From assembly GCA_946887105.1 (NCBI GenBank), contig CAMPKJ010000016.1:1-36816 (forward strand): a stretch of 36,816 nt of DNA. Reading direction: 5' to 3'. This DNA is from an uncultured Acidobacteriota bacterium (lineage in GTDB: Bacteria; Acidobacteriota; Thermoanaerobaculia; Gp7-AA8). Positions 1 through 10,289 of the stretch are shown here, piece by piece (position 1 is the first letter of the stretch; every line of letters starts with the position of its first letter). Both the position numbers and the translations under genes were made by a program. A model generated the notes under the pieces. It did no database searches and was not told the DNA's origin. It saw nothing but the letters and a program-made list of their open reading frames with translations.

Positions 1-838
<838 letters not shown>

Positions 839-848
839 TGAGATCTAA

Positions 849-855
849 CCTCCCT
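849..855 (-). promoter_or_regulatory. Shine-Dalgarno site of tuf
   Basis: The minus strand reads AGGGAGG, ending ten bases before the tuf ATG. It is one of the few strong Shine-Dalgarno sequences in the window. Most other operon-leading genes here lack one. Confidence 0.85.
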
Positions 856-879
856 GATTTCTACTGCTTCGACGTTCGT

Positions 880-896
880 GGACTGTTTCCCAGTCC
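880..896. other. Short inverted repeat between fusA and tuf
   Basis: GGACTG (880-885) and CAGTCC (891-896) form a perfect 6-bp stem with a 5-base loop just after the fusA stop codon. No T-run follows on the minus strand, so it is not an intrinsic terminator. It could be an mRNA processing or stability element, or chance. Confidence 0.4.
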
Positions 897-899
897 GAT

Positions 900-2990
<2,091 letters not shown>

Positions 2991-3220
2991 TTTTCAGTTC
3001 TTCTTTTCAGGCCACAACGCACGCATACCGGCATCTGCCGGTACACGCACACCTCCCGTGAGGGAGATGCAGTCATTCGTTTTTTGTTTCCCGTTGCTCG
3101 GTCCGGAACCGCAGAACCTGTTCTGTGTTATCCGGTCGAGACGGAGCTACGGAAAGCTGATGAGTTGGTACCGCGTACTGCGTTTACTTCGCGGGCCGCG
3201 CCGGAGCGCGGCCGCGCATG
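2991..3220 (-). other. rpsG-fusA spacer with two perfect hairpins
   Basis: This 230-base spacer holds no gene. Next to the rpsG stop, GGCCGCGC (3194-3201) and GCGCGGCC (3206-3213) make an 8-bp all-GC stem with a 4-base loop. Nearer fusA, TACCGGCA (3026-3033) and TGCCGGTA (3036-3043) form a perfect 8-base dyad, and CTCCC/GGGAG (3053-3057, 3062-3066) a 5-bp one. None is followed by a T-run in the direction of transcription. They may be stabilising, processing or protein-binding structures in the str mRNA. I could not identify a convincing internal promoter. Confidence 0.6.
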
Positions 3221-3691
3221 TTACCACCGATAATGCGCGAACGCCTTGTTTGCTTCGGCCATCTTGTGCGTGTCTTCACGCTTCTTGATGGCGTTGCCGC
3301 GGTTGTTGGCCGCGTCCATGATCTCGCCCGCGAGCTTGTCCACCATGGTCTTCTCACCGCGGGAAGCGGCGTAGGAGATCATCCAGCGGATGGCCAGCGC
3401 CGTGCGGCGCGTCGGACGAACCTCGATCGGAACCTGGTAGTTCGAGCCACCGACGCGGCGGCTCTTGACCTCGAGGGCCGGCTTGACGTTGTCGATGGCC
3501 TTCTTGAAGAGCTTGAGCGGATCGTCCTTGGCGCGGTCTTCGACCTTCTTCAGGGCGCCATAGAACACGCGCTCGGCAACCGACTTGCGGCCGTCCGTCA
3601 TCAGCGAGTTGATGAACTTGGTGACCAGCTGGCTGTTGTAGACCGGATCCGGCAGGATCTCGCGCTTGGGAACTTCTCTTCTTCTCGGCAT
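3221..3691 (-). CDS. rpsG: 30S ribosomal protein S7
   Basis: S7 binds the 3' major domain of 16S rRNA and nucleates assembly of the 30S head. The 156-residue protein starts [20 protein letters not shown] and contains the family signature region around [11 protein letters not shown]. It ends AFAHYRW, the usual short bacterial C-terminus. The ATG at 3691 lies three bases after the rpsL stop codon, so translation of the two is probably coupled. Lysine- and arginine-rich composition fits an rRNA-binding protein. No oddities were seen. Confidence 0.99.
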   Translation of the reverse strand: MPRRREVPKREILPDPVYNSQLVTKFINSLMTDGRKSVAERVFYGALKKVEDRAKDDPLKLFKKAIDNVKPALEVKSRRVGGSNYQVPIEVRPTRRTALAIRWMISYAASRGEKTMVDKLAGEIMDAANNRGNAIKKREDTHKMAEANKAFAHYRW

Positions 3692-3694
3692 GGG

Positions 3695-4072
3695 CTAGGC
3701 CTTCTTGGGTCGCTTCGCCCCGTACTTGGAGCGGCTCTGGTTGCGCTTGGCGACGCCGACGGCGTCCAGCGTTCCACGGATGACGTGATAACGAACACCC
3801 GGAAGATCCTTCACACGGCCTCCGCGGATGAGCACGATGGAGTGCTCCTGGAGGTTGTGACCGACGCCCGGAATGTAGGTCGTGACTTCGACGCCGTTGG
3901 TGAGACGGACGCGCGCGACCTTGCGGAGCGCGGAGTTCGGCTTCTTGGGGGTCGACGTGTAAACGCGCGTGCAGACGCCGCGCTTCTGCGGGCTCGACTG
4001 CAGTGCCGGCGACTTGGTCTTGTACTTGACCGCGTCACGGCCTCTGGCAACAAGCTGGTTGATCGTTGGCAT
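3695..4072 (-). CDS. rpsL: 30S ribosomal protein S12
   Basis: S12 lies at the decoding centre and controls accuracy. The 125-residue product has [12 protein letters not shown] at the N-terminus, the conserved [13 protein letters not shown] loop (Lys43) and [13 protein letters not shown] (Lys88, Asp89). Both lysines, whose change causes streptomycin resistance in other bacteria, are wild type. Asp89 is the position that RimO methylthiolates in E. coli. It starts at ATG 4072 with GAAGGA (minus strand, 4083-4088) as ribosome binding site. It is the first gene of the str operon and follows a clear promoter about 60 bases upstream. Confidence 0.99.
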   Translation of the reverse strand: MPTINQLVARGRDAVKYKTKSPALQSSPQKRGVCTRVYTSTPKKPNSALRKVARVRLTNGVEVTTYIPGVGHNLQEHSIVLIRGGRVKDLPGVRYHVIRGTLDAVGVAKRNQSRSKYGAKRPKKA

Positions 4073-4131
4073 TCGTTGCTTATCCTTCTGAAGACACGTA
4101 CAGCGCTGACAATTGGTCCCGGATGGGAAAA

Positions 4132-4168
4132 CCGGCGCACTCTACGCCGGCATTTTGGACTTTGTCAA
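4132..4168 (-). promoter_or_regulatory. str operon promoter with dyad around the -10 box
   Basis: On the minus strand TTGACA (4163-4168) is a perfect -35 box. After 18 bases TAGAGT (4139-4144) gives a 4/6 match to the -10 consensus. Transcription would begin near 4132, leaving a leader of about 60 bases with a Shine-Dalgarno site at 4083-4088. The -10 box lies inside a perfect inverted repeat, CCGGCG (4145-4150) and CGCCGG (4132-4137), followed on the minus strand by TTTT. In transcripts arriving from the upstream operon this could fold as a short intrinsic terminator. The dyad could instead be an operator. Confidence 0.8.
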
Positions 4169-4211
4169 GCCCGGACCGAGCCTAACGGCCGCCCCTAAGC
4201 TCTTATTCCGC

Positions 4212-5120
4212 TTAGAAGTCCACCCATGTCCCGGCGCCGTCCCGCCGCGCGTTTTCGTAGAGAAAAGCGGCCGCGGCCAGATCTTCGACGGCCAACCCGA
4301 GCGACTTGAACAGCGTGATCTCGTTTTCCGATTTCCGACCGTCGGCGGATCCGGTCAGCAGCTCGCCGAGCTCGGCGCGGATGACCGCGCCACGTTCCAC
4401 CGCGGCCAGGTAGTCGCCCGACTCGTTGACCGTGGACTCGCGCCGGTCGACGAACAGCGACGCGCCGGCGACGAGATCCGCCTCCAGCTCGCGCGCCGCG
4501 GCGATGCTCGACCCGACCGCGTTGATGTGCACTCCCGGGCTCAGCCATTCGCGTTTCAGGATCGGCTCGCGCGAGCTGGTGGCCGTCACGACGATGTCCG
4601 CGCCGCGTACCGCATCCTCGACGCTCTCGCCGCGTCCGCACATGCGGATCTCGCGGATCGGCCGCACGAGCGGGATCGCCTCGCGGTGGCTCTGGCCCTG
4701 CACGCCGGTGCCGATGATGGCGAGCACGGCCGCGTCTTCGCGAGCGAGCAGCCGCGTCGCGACCGCGGAGACCGCCGCGGTCCGGATGGCCGTGATCGCC
4801 GACGCGCTCATGAACGCGAGCGGCTCGCCGGTCTCGCCGCTGTGGAGGATCACCGCGCCGAGGTGAGTGTCGAGGCCGCGCTTCGGATTGTCGGGAAACA
4901 CGCAGACTTCCTTCAGCCCGTAGTACGGCGTCTCTCCTGCCCGCCATGCCGGCATCAGGCCGAGCAATCCCGGCGCGCCGGGCGCGCGAATGGCCTGACG
5001 CAGCGGGTTGTGGACTTCGCCGCGCGCCAATGCGGCGAGCGCGTCCGTCATGACCCCGATGCAGCGCTCCATCGGCAGGAGCTTTTTGACCTCGTGCTCG
5101 GAGAGGATCAGGACCTTCAT
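4212..5120 (-). CDS. Ornithine cyclodeaminase / mu-crystallin family protein
   Basis: The family comprises cytoplasmic NAD(P)-dependent enzymes acting on amino or imino acids: ornithine cyclodeaminase, alanine dehydrogenase, ketimine reductases and siderophore-precursor synthases. The 302-residue product has the Rossmann motif IIGTGVQGQ (GTGVQG at 137-142) and the family stretch SASAITAIRTAAVSAVATRL. Lys70, Arg113 and Asp225 seem to match the substrate-contact Lys, Arg and catalytic Asp of Pseudomonas OCD, by my alignment from memory. The ATG at 5120 overlaps the stop of the preceding membrane glycosyltransferase (TGATG), marking it as the last gene of that operon. The substrate cannot be told from sequence. 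A role in making an amino-acid-like glycan substituent is possible but speculative. Confidence 0.88.
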   Translation of the reverse strand: MKVLILSEHEVKKLLPMERCIGVMTDALAALARGEVHNPLRQAIRAPGAPGLLGLMPAWRAGETPYYGLKEVCVFPDNPKRGLDTHLGAVILHSGETGEPLAFMSASAITAIRTAAVSAVATRLLAREDAAVLAIIGTGVQGQSHREAIPLVRPIREIRMCGRGESVEDAVRGADIVVTATSSREPILKREWLSPGVHINAVGSSIAAARELEADLVAGASLFVDRRESTVNESGDYLAAVERGAVIRAELGELLTGSADGRKSENEITLFKSLGLAVEDLAAAAFLYENARRDGAGTWVDF

Positions 5121-6817
5121 CAGAACACCTTCTCTTCGGCGGTGGCGATGCACAGCGCGCCGATCCCGCGCGGCACGAGCAGTATGCCGGTGCGCCGCGC
5201 GGACGCAACCTCCACGCGTGCACCGCGCCGCAACTGCAGCGTGCGGATGCCTGGACGTTGAGAAACGCCATCGACCGTCAGTGCCACCGCCCTCGGCGGC
5301 AACTGCGCCAACGGGATGACGTAACGCGTCGCCAGCGGTCCGTCGATCGCGGCGTACTCGAGTGGCTTCGTGAGCCAGGGATGGGTCAGCAGCGCATCGC
5401 TGGCCCAGACGTCGTAGGCGCCGGCGCGAGGGGCGATCCACGCCGTCCGTCCACTCACGACCGCCGCCATTCCGGGAACCCACAGATTGCGATACACCGG
5501 CACGTAATGCGTGGTCGCGTACTCCGCCACGCGCGGGAAGTCGCGCAGGTAGAGCGCCAGCCGGTAGTCGTAGATGATGGCCGCCGGCGGCGGCGACATG
5601 GTGTACGGCGCGATCAGTCCACGCGCGGCCATGAAACGAACGCCCGTCGTGAGGAACCAGTAGCGGTACGCCGGCTCCCGCCGCAGCGCGAAGCCGCCGC
5701 CGTCGAACACCGTCTCGTCCGGCTTCGTGAGCCGGTCCGCGGTGGTCATCACGGCGTCCTGATACGCCATCGCGTCGCCGAATGACGGCAGCGTCTGGAT
5801 CAGCGCGATGCCGAGGGCGCCGGTCGCGACGATGACCGGAATCAGGACGCGCACTCGGCTGATGGCGAGCGCAACCAGCGGCAACATCAGGAGCCAGGCA
5901 TTCTGGAAGTGATAGTCGTACTGCACTTCCATCAGTGCGATCGTGGCCACGCTCGCGATCGCCAGCAGCGCCACGAACTGCAACGGACCCCGCTTCCGGA
6001 TCGCGAGCGCCACGCCCGCAACGGCCGCGAGCAGGTACGCGATGCCACCCACGTCGAGCGTCCAGAGCGGCATGAGCAACGCGTCGAAGAACGTGTCCAC
6101 TTCGAGCAGGCGCGCCGAGGTTTCGTTGTAGCGGAAGACTCCGTCGATGAAGGCCGGCCAGGCGCGCGTGACCGACAGCCAGCCGGCGAACGCCGCCGCC
6201 ACCGGCACGAGACCGGCCATCATCCACAGCGCGCGCGGGTTCCATCGCCAGCGGTCCTCACCGAGGAAAAGCCCGAGTCCGGCCGTGACGATCGCGAGGG
6301 GCGCGAGGCGCATGTTCGCCAGCACCGCGACCGACATCAGCGCGCCGAAGCCGATCCAGCGCCGCGCGTCGCGCGTTCCGGATGCGATCAGCGCCACGCC
6401 GCCCAGATACGCGAGATTCCCCGGAACGTCGACGCGGTATTCGATCGCCTTCCGCACGAATGACGCACTGACCAGCAGCAGCACCAGCGCCGTCCACGGA
6501 TCGAGACTGATGCGGCGCATCAGCCGCACGAGCAGCGCGACGATCGCCACCCACATCGCCATCTGCGCCCAGCGCATCACCACGATGGCCTCGACGCCGG
6601 GGCCGTTCGCGAAGAGGCGCGCAAGCGGCGCGAAGATGATCCACTGCAGCGGCAGATGGTGCTCCCAGAAATCGCGGAACGGCACCAGCCCCTGCCCGAC
6701 CCATTTCGTGGCGCGAAAGAACTCCACCTCGTCGACGGCGACCGGCAATCCGCGCTGCGTCAGCGCCGCGATCCAGATCGCGGCCGCGGCAAACAGCGCT
6801 GCCCATGTACGCGTCAT
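5120..6817 (-). CDS. GT-C fold membrane glycosyltransferase-like protein (paralogue of 12856-14658)
   Basis: This 565-residue polytopic protein looks like the PMT/ArnT-type GT-C group, which move sugars from polyprenyl-phosphate donors on the outer face of the membrane. The N-terminal helix is followed by an acidic pair, Asp29-Glu30, and by PFRDFWEHH (46-54), the place of the catalytic extracytoplasmic loop in GT-C enzymes. Many hydrophobic segments follow, then a soluble C-terminal region containing LRREPAYRYWFL and HYVPVYRNLWVP. The same signatures occur in the gene at 12856-14658, so the two are full-length paralogues. I chose ATG 6817 because it makes an ATGA overlap with the upstream stop; a GTG at 6829 is possible. 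Donor and acceptor are unknown. Confidence 0.8.
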   Translation of the reverse strand: MTRTWAALFAAAAIWIAALTQRGLPVAVDEVEFFRATKWVGQGLVPFRDFWEHHLPLQWIIFAPLARLFANGPGVEAIVVMRWAQMAMWVAIVALLVRLMRRISLDPWTALVLLLVSASFVRKAIEYRVDVPGNLAYLGGVALIASGTRDARRWIGFGALMSVAVLANMRLAPLAIVTAGLGLFLGEDRWRWNPRALWMMAGLVPVAAAFAGWLSVTRAWPAFIDGVFRYNETSARLLEVDTFFDALLMPLWTLDVGGIAYLLAAVAGVALAIRKRGPLQFVALLAIASVATIALMEVQYDYHFQNAWLLMLPLVALAISRVRVLIPVIVATGALGIALIQTLPSFGDAMAYQDAVMTTADRLTKPDETVFDGGGFALRREPAYRYWFLTTGVRFMAARGLIAPYTMSPPPAAIIYDYRLALYLRDFPRVAEYATTHYVPVYRNLWVPGMAAVVSGRTAWIAPRAGAYDVWASDALLTHPWLTKPLEYAAIDGPLATRYVIPLAQLPPRAVALTVDGVSQRPGIRTLQLRRGARVEVASARRTGILLVPRGIGALCIATAEEKVF

Positions 6818-8121
6818 CGTTGCTCCCACGCGTACAGCAGGAACCGCTCGTCGTGAATGCGAAACGGCGTGGCGGTCGTGTACAGCAGGCGATAGCCGCG
6901 ACGTTCGGCATTCGGCAGCACGTCATTGAGCAGCAGGAGCGGCATGCCGCGCTTCCGCGCGAGGACGGCCGCCGACTCGTACGACATCCGCGCGCCGCGG
7001 CGCTGCGCGTCGTCCCACAGCATGTACGAGCCATCCCGCTCCATCCCCGCGTAATGAAACCGCCGCGGCGGCAGATACGCCAGCACGGCCGCAGCGGGCG
7101 TGGCGCGGTGGGCGGCAATCGCGGCGGACGCGAGCCCGCGCGTCTCCAGATATGCGGCCATCTCGCGCGCGCCGCTGAAGGGTTTGCGGATCTCCTGGAT
7201 CGCGGTCACGCCGCCGACGATCACGGCGATGGCGAGCGCAGCGTTCACGATCCGCGGCGCCGTCCCCTGCAACCACAGGGCGCCGATCGCCGCCAGCAGG
7301 ATCAACCCGCTGTGCCGCAGCGCCCCGAACCAGACGAAGACGTACACGCCCAGCAACGCCGCGACGGCCAAGAGGAGGAACGTGCGCGGCAGGCCGCCGG
7401 TGGTCATCACGACCGCGAGCAGCACCGCCGCTCCGGCGAAAAAACCAACCGCGACCGGCACGCGCGGAAAGAACGCGTTCCCGGCGGCGATGGCCGCGTT
7501 CGTAGGATCGAATCCGCGCAAGACGTGCCCTGCGGGCGCGCCGGCGGGAGGCATCAGCTGCACGATCGCGAGCACGCATCCGAGCAGCACCACCGCCGCG
7601 GCCGCGCGCGAGCGCACGTAGAGCGCGCCGAGGATCAACGCGAAGATCAGCCCGTGCAGCGTGGTATTGGCGAGCAGCGCCAGGCATCCCGCGAACGCCA
7701 TCGGATGATTGCGCCGTGCCGCGAGCGCGCCGAAAAACAGCAGCATCAGCAGCGCGTATTGCCGCCCGATCACCGCGTATTCGTACGCCGGGTAGAACGA
7801 GAACGCGAACAGCGCCCGCAGCGTGCGCGGGAACGGCGCGGCGATCAGGAAGAGCAGCACTGCCGCCCAGGCGATGACCACATTCAGAATGGTCATCGAG
7901 CCGTACGGCAGTCCGAGTTTCACCAGTACGCCGACCAGCAGATACCAGAGCGCCGGCGAGCCGACGTAGCCGGTGCGCGCGAACATCGTGCCGAAGCCGC
8001 CGTCGCGCATCAGCAGCCAGACGTCCGCCTCGTCGCGCCAGCGTTCGTGGTGCAGCGCCGTGAACAGCGTCAGCGCCGCGTACGACACGAAGACGATGGC
8101 GACGAAACGACGCTCGTTCAC
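6814..8121 (-). CDS. Polytopic membrane protein, probable GT-C glycosyltransferase
   Basis: The 435-residue product is hydrophobic through most of its length. After the first helix it carries HERWRDEADVWLLMRDGG, with the acidic pair Asp30-Glu31 in the first outer loop, typical of GT-C membrane glycosyltransferases. A short soluble tail with the stretch YLPPRRFHYAGMERDGSYML follows the membrane region. The GTG start at 8121 overlaps the cupin stop (GTGA), so translation is likely coupled. It belongs to the minus-strand operon with two other GT-C genes. Family membership rests on topology and the acidic loop, so the specific function is open. Confidence 0.7.
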   Translation of the reverse strand: MNERRFVAIVFVSYAALTLFTALHHERWRDEADVWLLMRDGGFGTMFARTGYVGSPALWYLLVGVLVKLGLPYGSMTILNVVIAWAAVLLFLIAAPFPRTLRALFAFSFYPAYEYAVIGRQYALLMLLFFGALAARRNHPMAFAGCLALLANTTLHGLIFALILGALYVRSRAAAAVVLLGCVLAIVQLMPPAGAPAGHVLRGFDPTNAAIAAGNAFFPRVPVAVGFFAGAAVLLAVVMTTGGLPRTFLLLAVAALLGVYVFVWFGALRHSGLILLAAIGALWLQGTAPRIVNAALAIAVIVGGVTAIQEIRKPFSGAREMAAYLETRGLASAAIAAHRATPAAAVLAYLPPRRFHYAGMERDGSYMLWDDAQRRGARMSYESAAVLARKRGMPLLLLNDVLPNAERRGYRLLYTTATPFRIHDERFLLYAWEQR

Positions 8122-8483
8122 TCGGCGTCGCGGTGCACGGTGTCCATCGAAAACGCCGGCAGGCAGACCGCAACGTACTCCGCGCCGTCGTCACCGGGCG
8201 TCGAGTACTGCACCCACTCCCCCGCGTGCACGATCACGCCCTGCCCCGCCTGCACGTCGGTCTCGGCGTCCTTCGTCTTCACGCGAAGCGTGCCGCGCAG
8301 CACGACCGTGTACTCGTCGAACTCGGGCGTCTGCCCCGGCTCGACCCATCCGCCCGGGCTCTTCATCCGCGCGATCGATACCGCCTCGGTATTCGAATTC
8401 ACGCGTCCGAAGTACTCCTCGATGATCTTCGGCTTGTTCCCCGCGGCCGCGACGATCGTCGGCTTCTGAATGTGCGTCGGCAT
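8118..8483 (-). CDS. Small cupin-fold protein with degenerate metal site
   Basis: This 121-residue single-domain protein matches the cupin pattern. The motif-1 region is GGWVEPGQTPEFDEYTVVLRG (residues 44-64) and the motif-2 region is AGQGVIVHAGEWVQYSTPG. The paired histidines of the classic motif 1 (HxH) are absent; the region reads TPEFDEYT. In motif 2 the usual PxGxxH is HAGEWVQ. It therefore may lack a canonical metal centre, and could bind a small molecule or be an isomerase-like accessory. ATG 8483 is preceded by TAAACT eight bases upstream and by no Shine-Dalgarno site. It lies 20 bases after the upstream GT-C gene and overlaps the next by four bases. Confidence 0.75.
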   Translation of the reverse strand: MPTHIQKPTIVAAAGNKPKIIEEYFGRVNSNTEAVSIARMKSPGGWVEPGQTPEFDEYTVVLRGTLRVKTKDAETDVQAGQGVIVHAGEWVQYSTPGDDGAEYVAVCLPAFSMDTVHRDAE

Positions 8484-8491
8484 GGCGACGC

Positions 8492-8497
8492 AGTTTA
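8492..8497 (-). promoter_or_regulatory. Possible -10 box for the cupin gene
   Basis: TAAACT on the minus strand (4/6 to TATAAT) ends eight bases before the cupin ATG at 8483. This spacing recurs at several gene starts here and suggests leaderless initiation from an internal promoter. No -35 box was recognised. Confidence 0.35.
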
Positions 8498-8503
8498 CAG
8501 CGG

Positions 8504-10243
8504 TTACTTGTGCGCCACCACGAACCGCCCCACCTGCGTTTTCACCGGATAGTTGGCGTCGATCCACCGCGCCAGCTCCGGCACGCGATCGCGGTTCGGC
8601 ACGCCGTCGAACGCGCCGATCTCCGCATACCCGGAGACGATCACCGCCACCGGCGGATGCGCATTCAGCTGCCCCATCGCTTCCGACAGCAGTTCCGGGA
8701 CGGACAGCATCGAGATCTCCATCGTCCGCAGCGGCGGCTTGCGCTGCAGGAGGTAGTAGAGCGCGCGCTCGTTGGAGAAATCGAGGATGGAACCGGGGCC
8801 GAGGGAGTCGAGGAACGTTTTCAGCGACGCCAGATCGGTGGCGTTCTGCTCGGACGTGTACAAGCCGCGCCCCGTCGCGAACGGATAGCGCACCATGCCG
8901 TCATGCCGCTGGCGCGCTCGCCAGCCGGCGATGAGCTTCGCGCCGGCGGCGGTGTTCTGCGCGATCTCGAGATGAAAGAACAGCGGGATCGCGATCAACG
9001 CCGCGGCGATGAACTTCCGGCGCAGCACGAGCGGCTCGAGGATGAACGCCACCAGCGCGATGCCGAGGAGCGGCAGCGCGAAGCGCGTGTGGCTCCAGCC
9101 GACGCGCCCGGCCGCCGTCCGGAAGAAGAGAAGAGAGAAGAGCGCGACGATGGCCAGCCTCGCGGCGAGCGCACGGTCGCCGCGGCGGAGCGCGAGCAGC
9201 GCGAGCGCGCCGAGGAAGCCGTAGAAGGCGGGCGGCAGGAAGTAGCGCAGCGATTCGGCGTTGATCTTCGACGGCGCGGGCAGCGCCCAGATCGCGTCGA
9301 TGGTCCGCGGCAGGATCACGAACGAGTCGATGAAAAAGCGGCGAACGTCGGCGACGGCCAGCAGCACGAGCAGCGGCAACGCAAACGCGATGGCCAGGAT
9401 CAGCGCGACGCGCGAGAGCGGCAGCGGCTTCGCCTCCAGGCGGAAGACGCGCAGGAGCACGATCGCGCCGATCGTTCCCGTGAGCGCGTACGTTCCGGTG
9501 TCGAGACTCCAGAGCACGCCCAGCGTTCCGCTGGCGGCGGCGAGAAACAGCGCTCGCGCGCTGCCGCTGCGCGCGTAGCGCAGCATGCCCAGGACGGCGA
9601 GCAGCACCGGCGCCATGCGGTAGTACGGAAAGACCGGCAGCCACAACGCCGCAATCGCGCAGAGCGAGGCGAAGACCCCGATGCACAGCCCGGCCGTCGT
9701 CGCGGCGAGCTCGGCCGCGATCGGCACGAGCAGCGCCACCGCGATCGCATCGAGCACGGTCTGCAATCGGCGCGGGCGGAGCGGCGACGGCGGGTCGCCG
9801 AGGACGAGCGCATCGAGGCCGGCATCGGCGGCGAGGCCGTGGAAGACGAAGAAGTCGCGGTACGGGCGCTCGCCGGATTTCATCAGCCAGCCGGCGGTGA
9901 GGTGCTCGCCTTCATGGAAGTGATCCATGTGGGCGTAGGGATGATCGTGGACGAAGAGCATCAGGATGAAGACCGTCACTGATGCGACGGCGATGCCCCT
10001 CACGCTAACCCTCTCCCCGCGAAGCGGGGAGAGGGGACCGGGGGATGAGAACAGCGCGCCGCCGGCGAAGGCGCCGATCACGAGCAGGGCGATGACGGCG
10101 TAGTCCCATCCTTTCGGATACGCGTTGACCGTCACCCATCCCACGCCGGCGTCGGGCGGGGAGAAGAAGCGCCTCGTCCACGGGGCGAGCGCGGCCGCGA
10201 CGGCGGCGCCAGCCAGGGAGCCCAGCGCAACTCGGGTCGGCAT
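8504..10243 (-). CDS. Large polytopic membrane protein, probable GT-C glycosyltransferase
   Basis: This 579-residue protein is the first gene of the minus-strand operon. It has many hydrophobic segments. An outer-loop signature HFHEGEHLTAGWL with GERPYRDFFVFHG (residues 124-136) resembles the PFRDFWEHH loop of the two GT-C paralogues in the window. A soluble C-terminal region follows (SLGPGSILDFSNERALYYLL). Residues 70-79 (PLSPLRGERV) are encoded by a palindromic repeat inserted in frame between the second and third hydrophobic segments. ATG 10243 was chosen because a good promoter (TTGTAA, 17 bases, GATAAT) ends nine bases before it. A longer frame upstream would run through that promoter. 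Sugar specificity is unknown. Confidence 0.75.
   Translation of the reverse strand: MPTRVALGSLAGAAVAAALAPWTRRFFSPPDAGVGWVTVNAYPKGWDYAVIALLVIGAFAGGALFSSPGPLSPLRGERVSVRGIAVASVTVFILMLFVHDHPYAHMDHFHEGEHLTAGWLMKSGERPYRDFFVFHGLAADAGLDALVLGDPPSPLRPRRLQTVLDAIAVALLVPIAAELAATTAGLCIGVFASLCAIAALWLPVFPYYRMAPVLLAVLGMLRYARSGSARALFLAAASGTLGVLWSLDTGTYALTGTIGAIVLLRVFRLEAKPLPLSRVALILAIAFALPLLVLLAVADVRRFFIDSFVILPRTIDAIWALPAPSKINAESLRYFLPPAFYGFLGALALLALRRGDRALAARLAIVALFSLLFFRTAAGRVGWSHTRFALPLLGIALVAFILEPLVLRRKFIAAALIAIPLFFHLEIAQNTAAGAKLIAGWRARQRHDGMVRYPFATGRGLYTSEQNATDLASLKTFLDSLGPGSILDFSNERALYYLLQRKPPLRTMEISMLSVPELLSEAMGQLNAHPPVAVIVSGYAEIGAFDGVPNRDRVPELARWIDANYPVKTQVGRFVVAHK
10009..10035. repeat. GC-rich palindromic (REP-like) element inside a gene
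   Basis: CCCTCTCCCCGC (10009-10020) and GCGGGGAGAGGG (10024-10035) form a perfect 12-bp inverted repeat around GAA. It is read in frame as part of the GT-C gene at 8504-10243 and yields PLSPLRGERV. From memory, this palindrome and peptide resemble dispersed REP-type elements seen in many GC-rich bacteria. Only one copy is present in this window. Confidence 0.7.
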
Positions 10244-10252
10244 CGGCGCGGG

Positions 10253-10281
10253 ATTATCTGTGTTGGTTGAACGTCTTACAA
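10253..10281 (-). promoter_or_regulatory. Promoter of the 4212-10243 operon
   Basis: On the minus strand TTGTAA (10276-10281) stands 17 bases before GATAAT (10253-10258, 5/6 to the -10 consensus). Only nine bases separate the -10 box from the ATG at 10243, so the mRNA would be leaderless or nearly so. The -35 box overlaps the -10 box of the divergent gene. Confidence 0.65.
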
Positions 10282-10282
10282 T
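10277..10282 (+). promoter_or_regulatory. -10 box of the GT2-methyltransferase gene
   Basis: TACAAT (5/6 to TATAAT) lies seven bases before ATG 10290, a spacing that predicts leaderless transcription. It overlaps the -35 box of the divergent operon, so the two promoters are probably mutually exclusive. No good -35 box was seen. Confidence 0.55.
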
Positions 10283-10289
10283 GACTTCG

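Noticed and set aside
3194..3213. GC hairpin after rpsG as an intrinsic terminator
   Set aside because: No T-run follows on the minus strand, and fusA and tuf are expected to be read from the same operon.
4212..6245. Extended minus-strand frame joining upstream sequence to the OCD gene
   Set aside because: The extension reads out of frame through the GT-C gene. The OCD ATG at 5120 overlaps that gene's stop and matches the family N-terminus.
10125..10289. Upstream extension of the GT2-methyltransferase
   Set aside because: It would run through both divergent promoters and the opposite gene's start, and adds a low-complexity segment before the conserved VIIPLYNE start.
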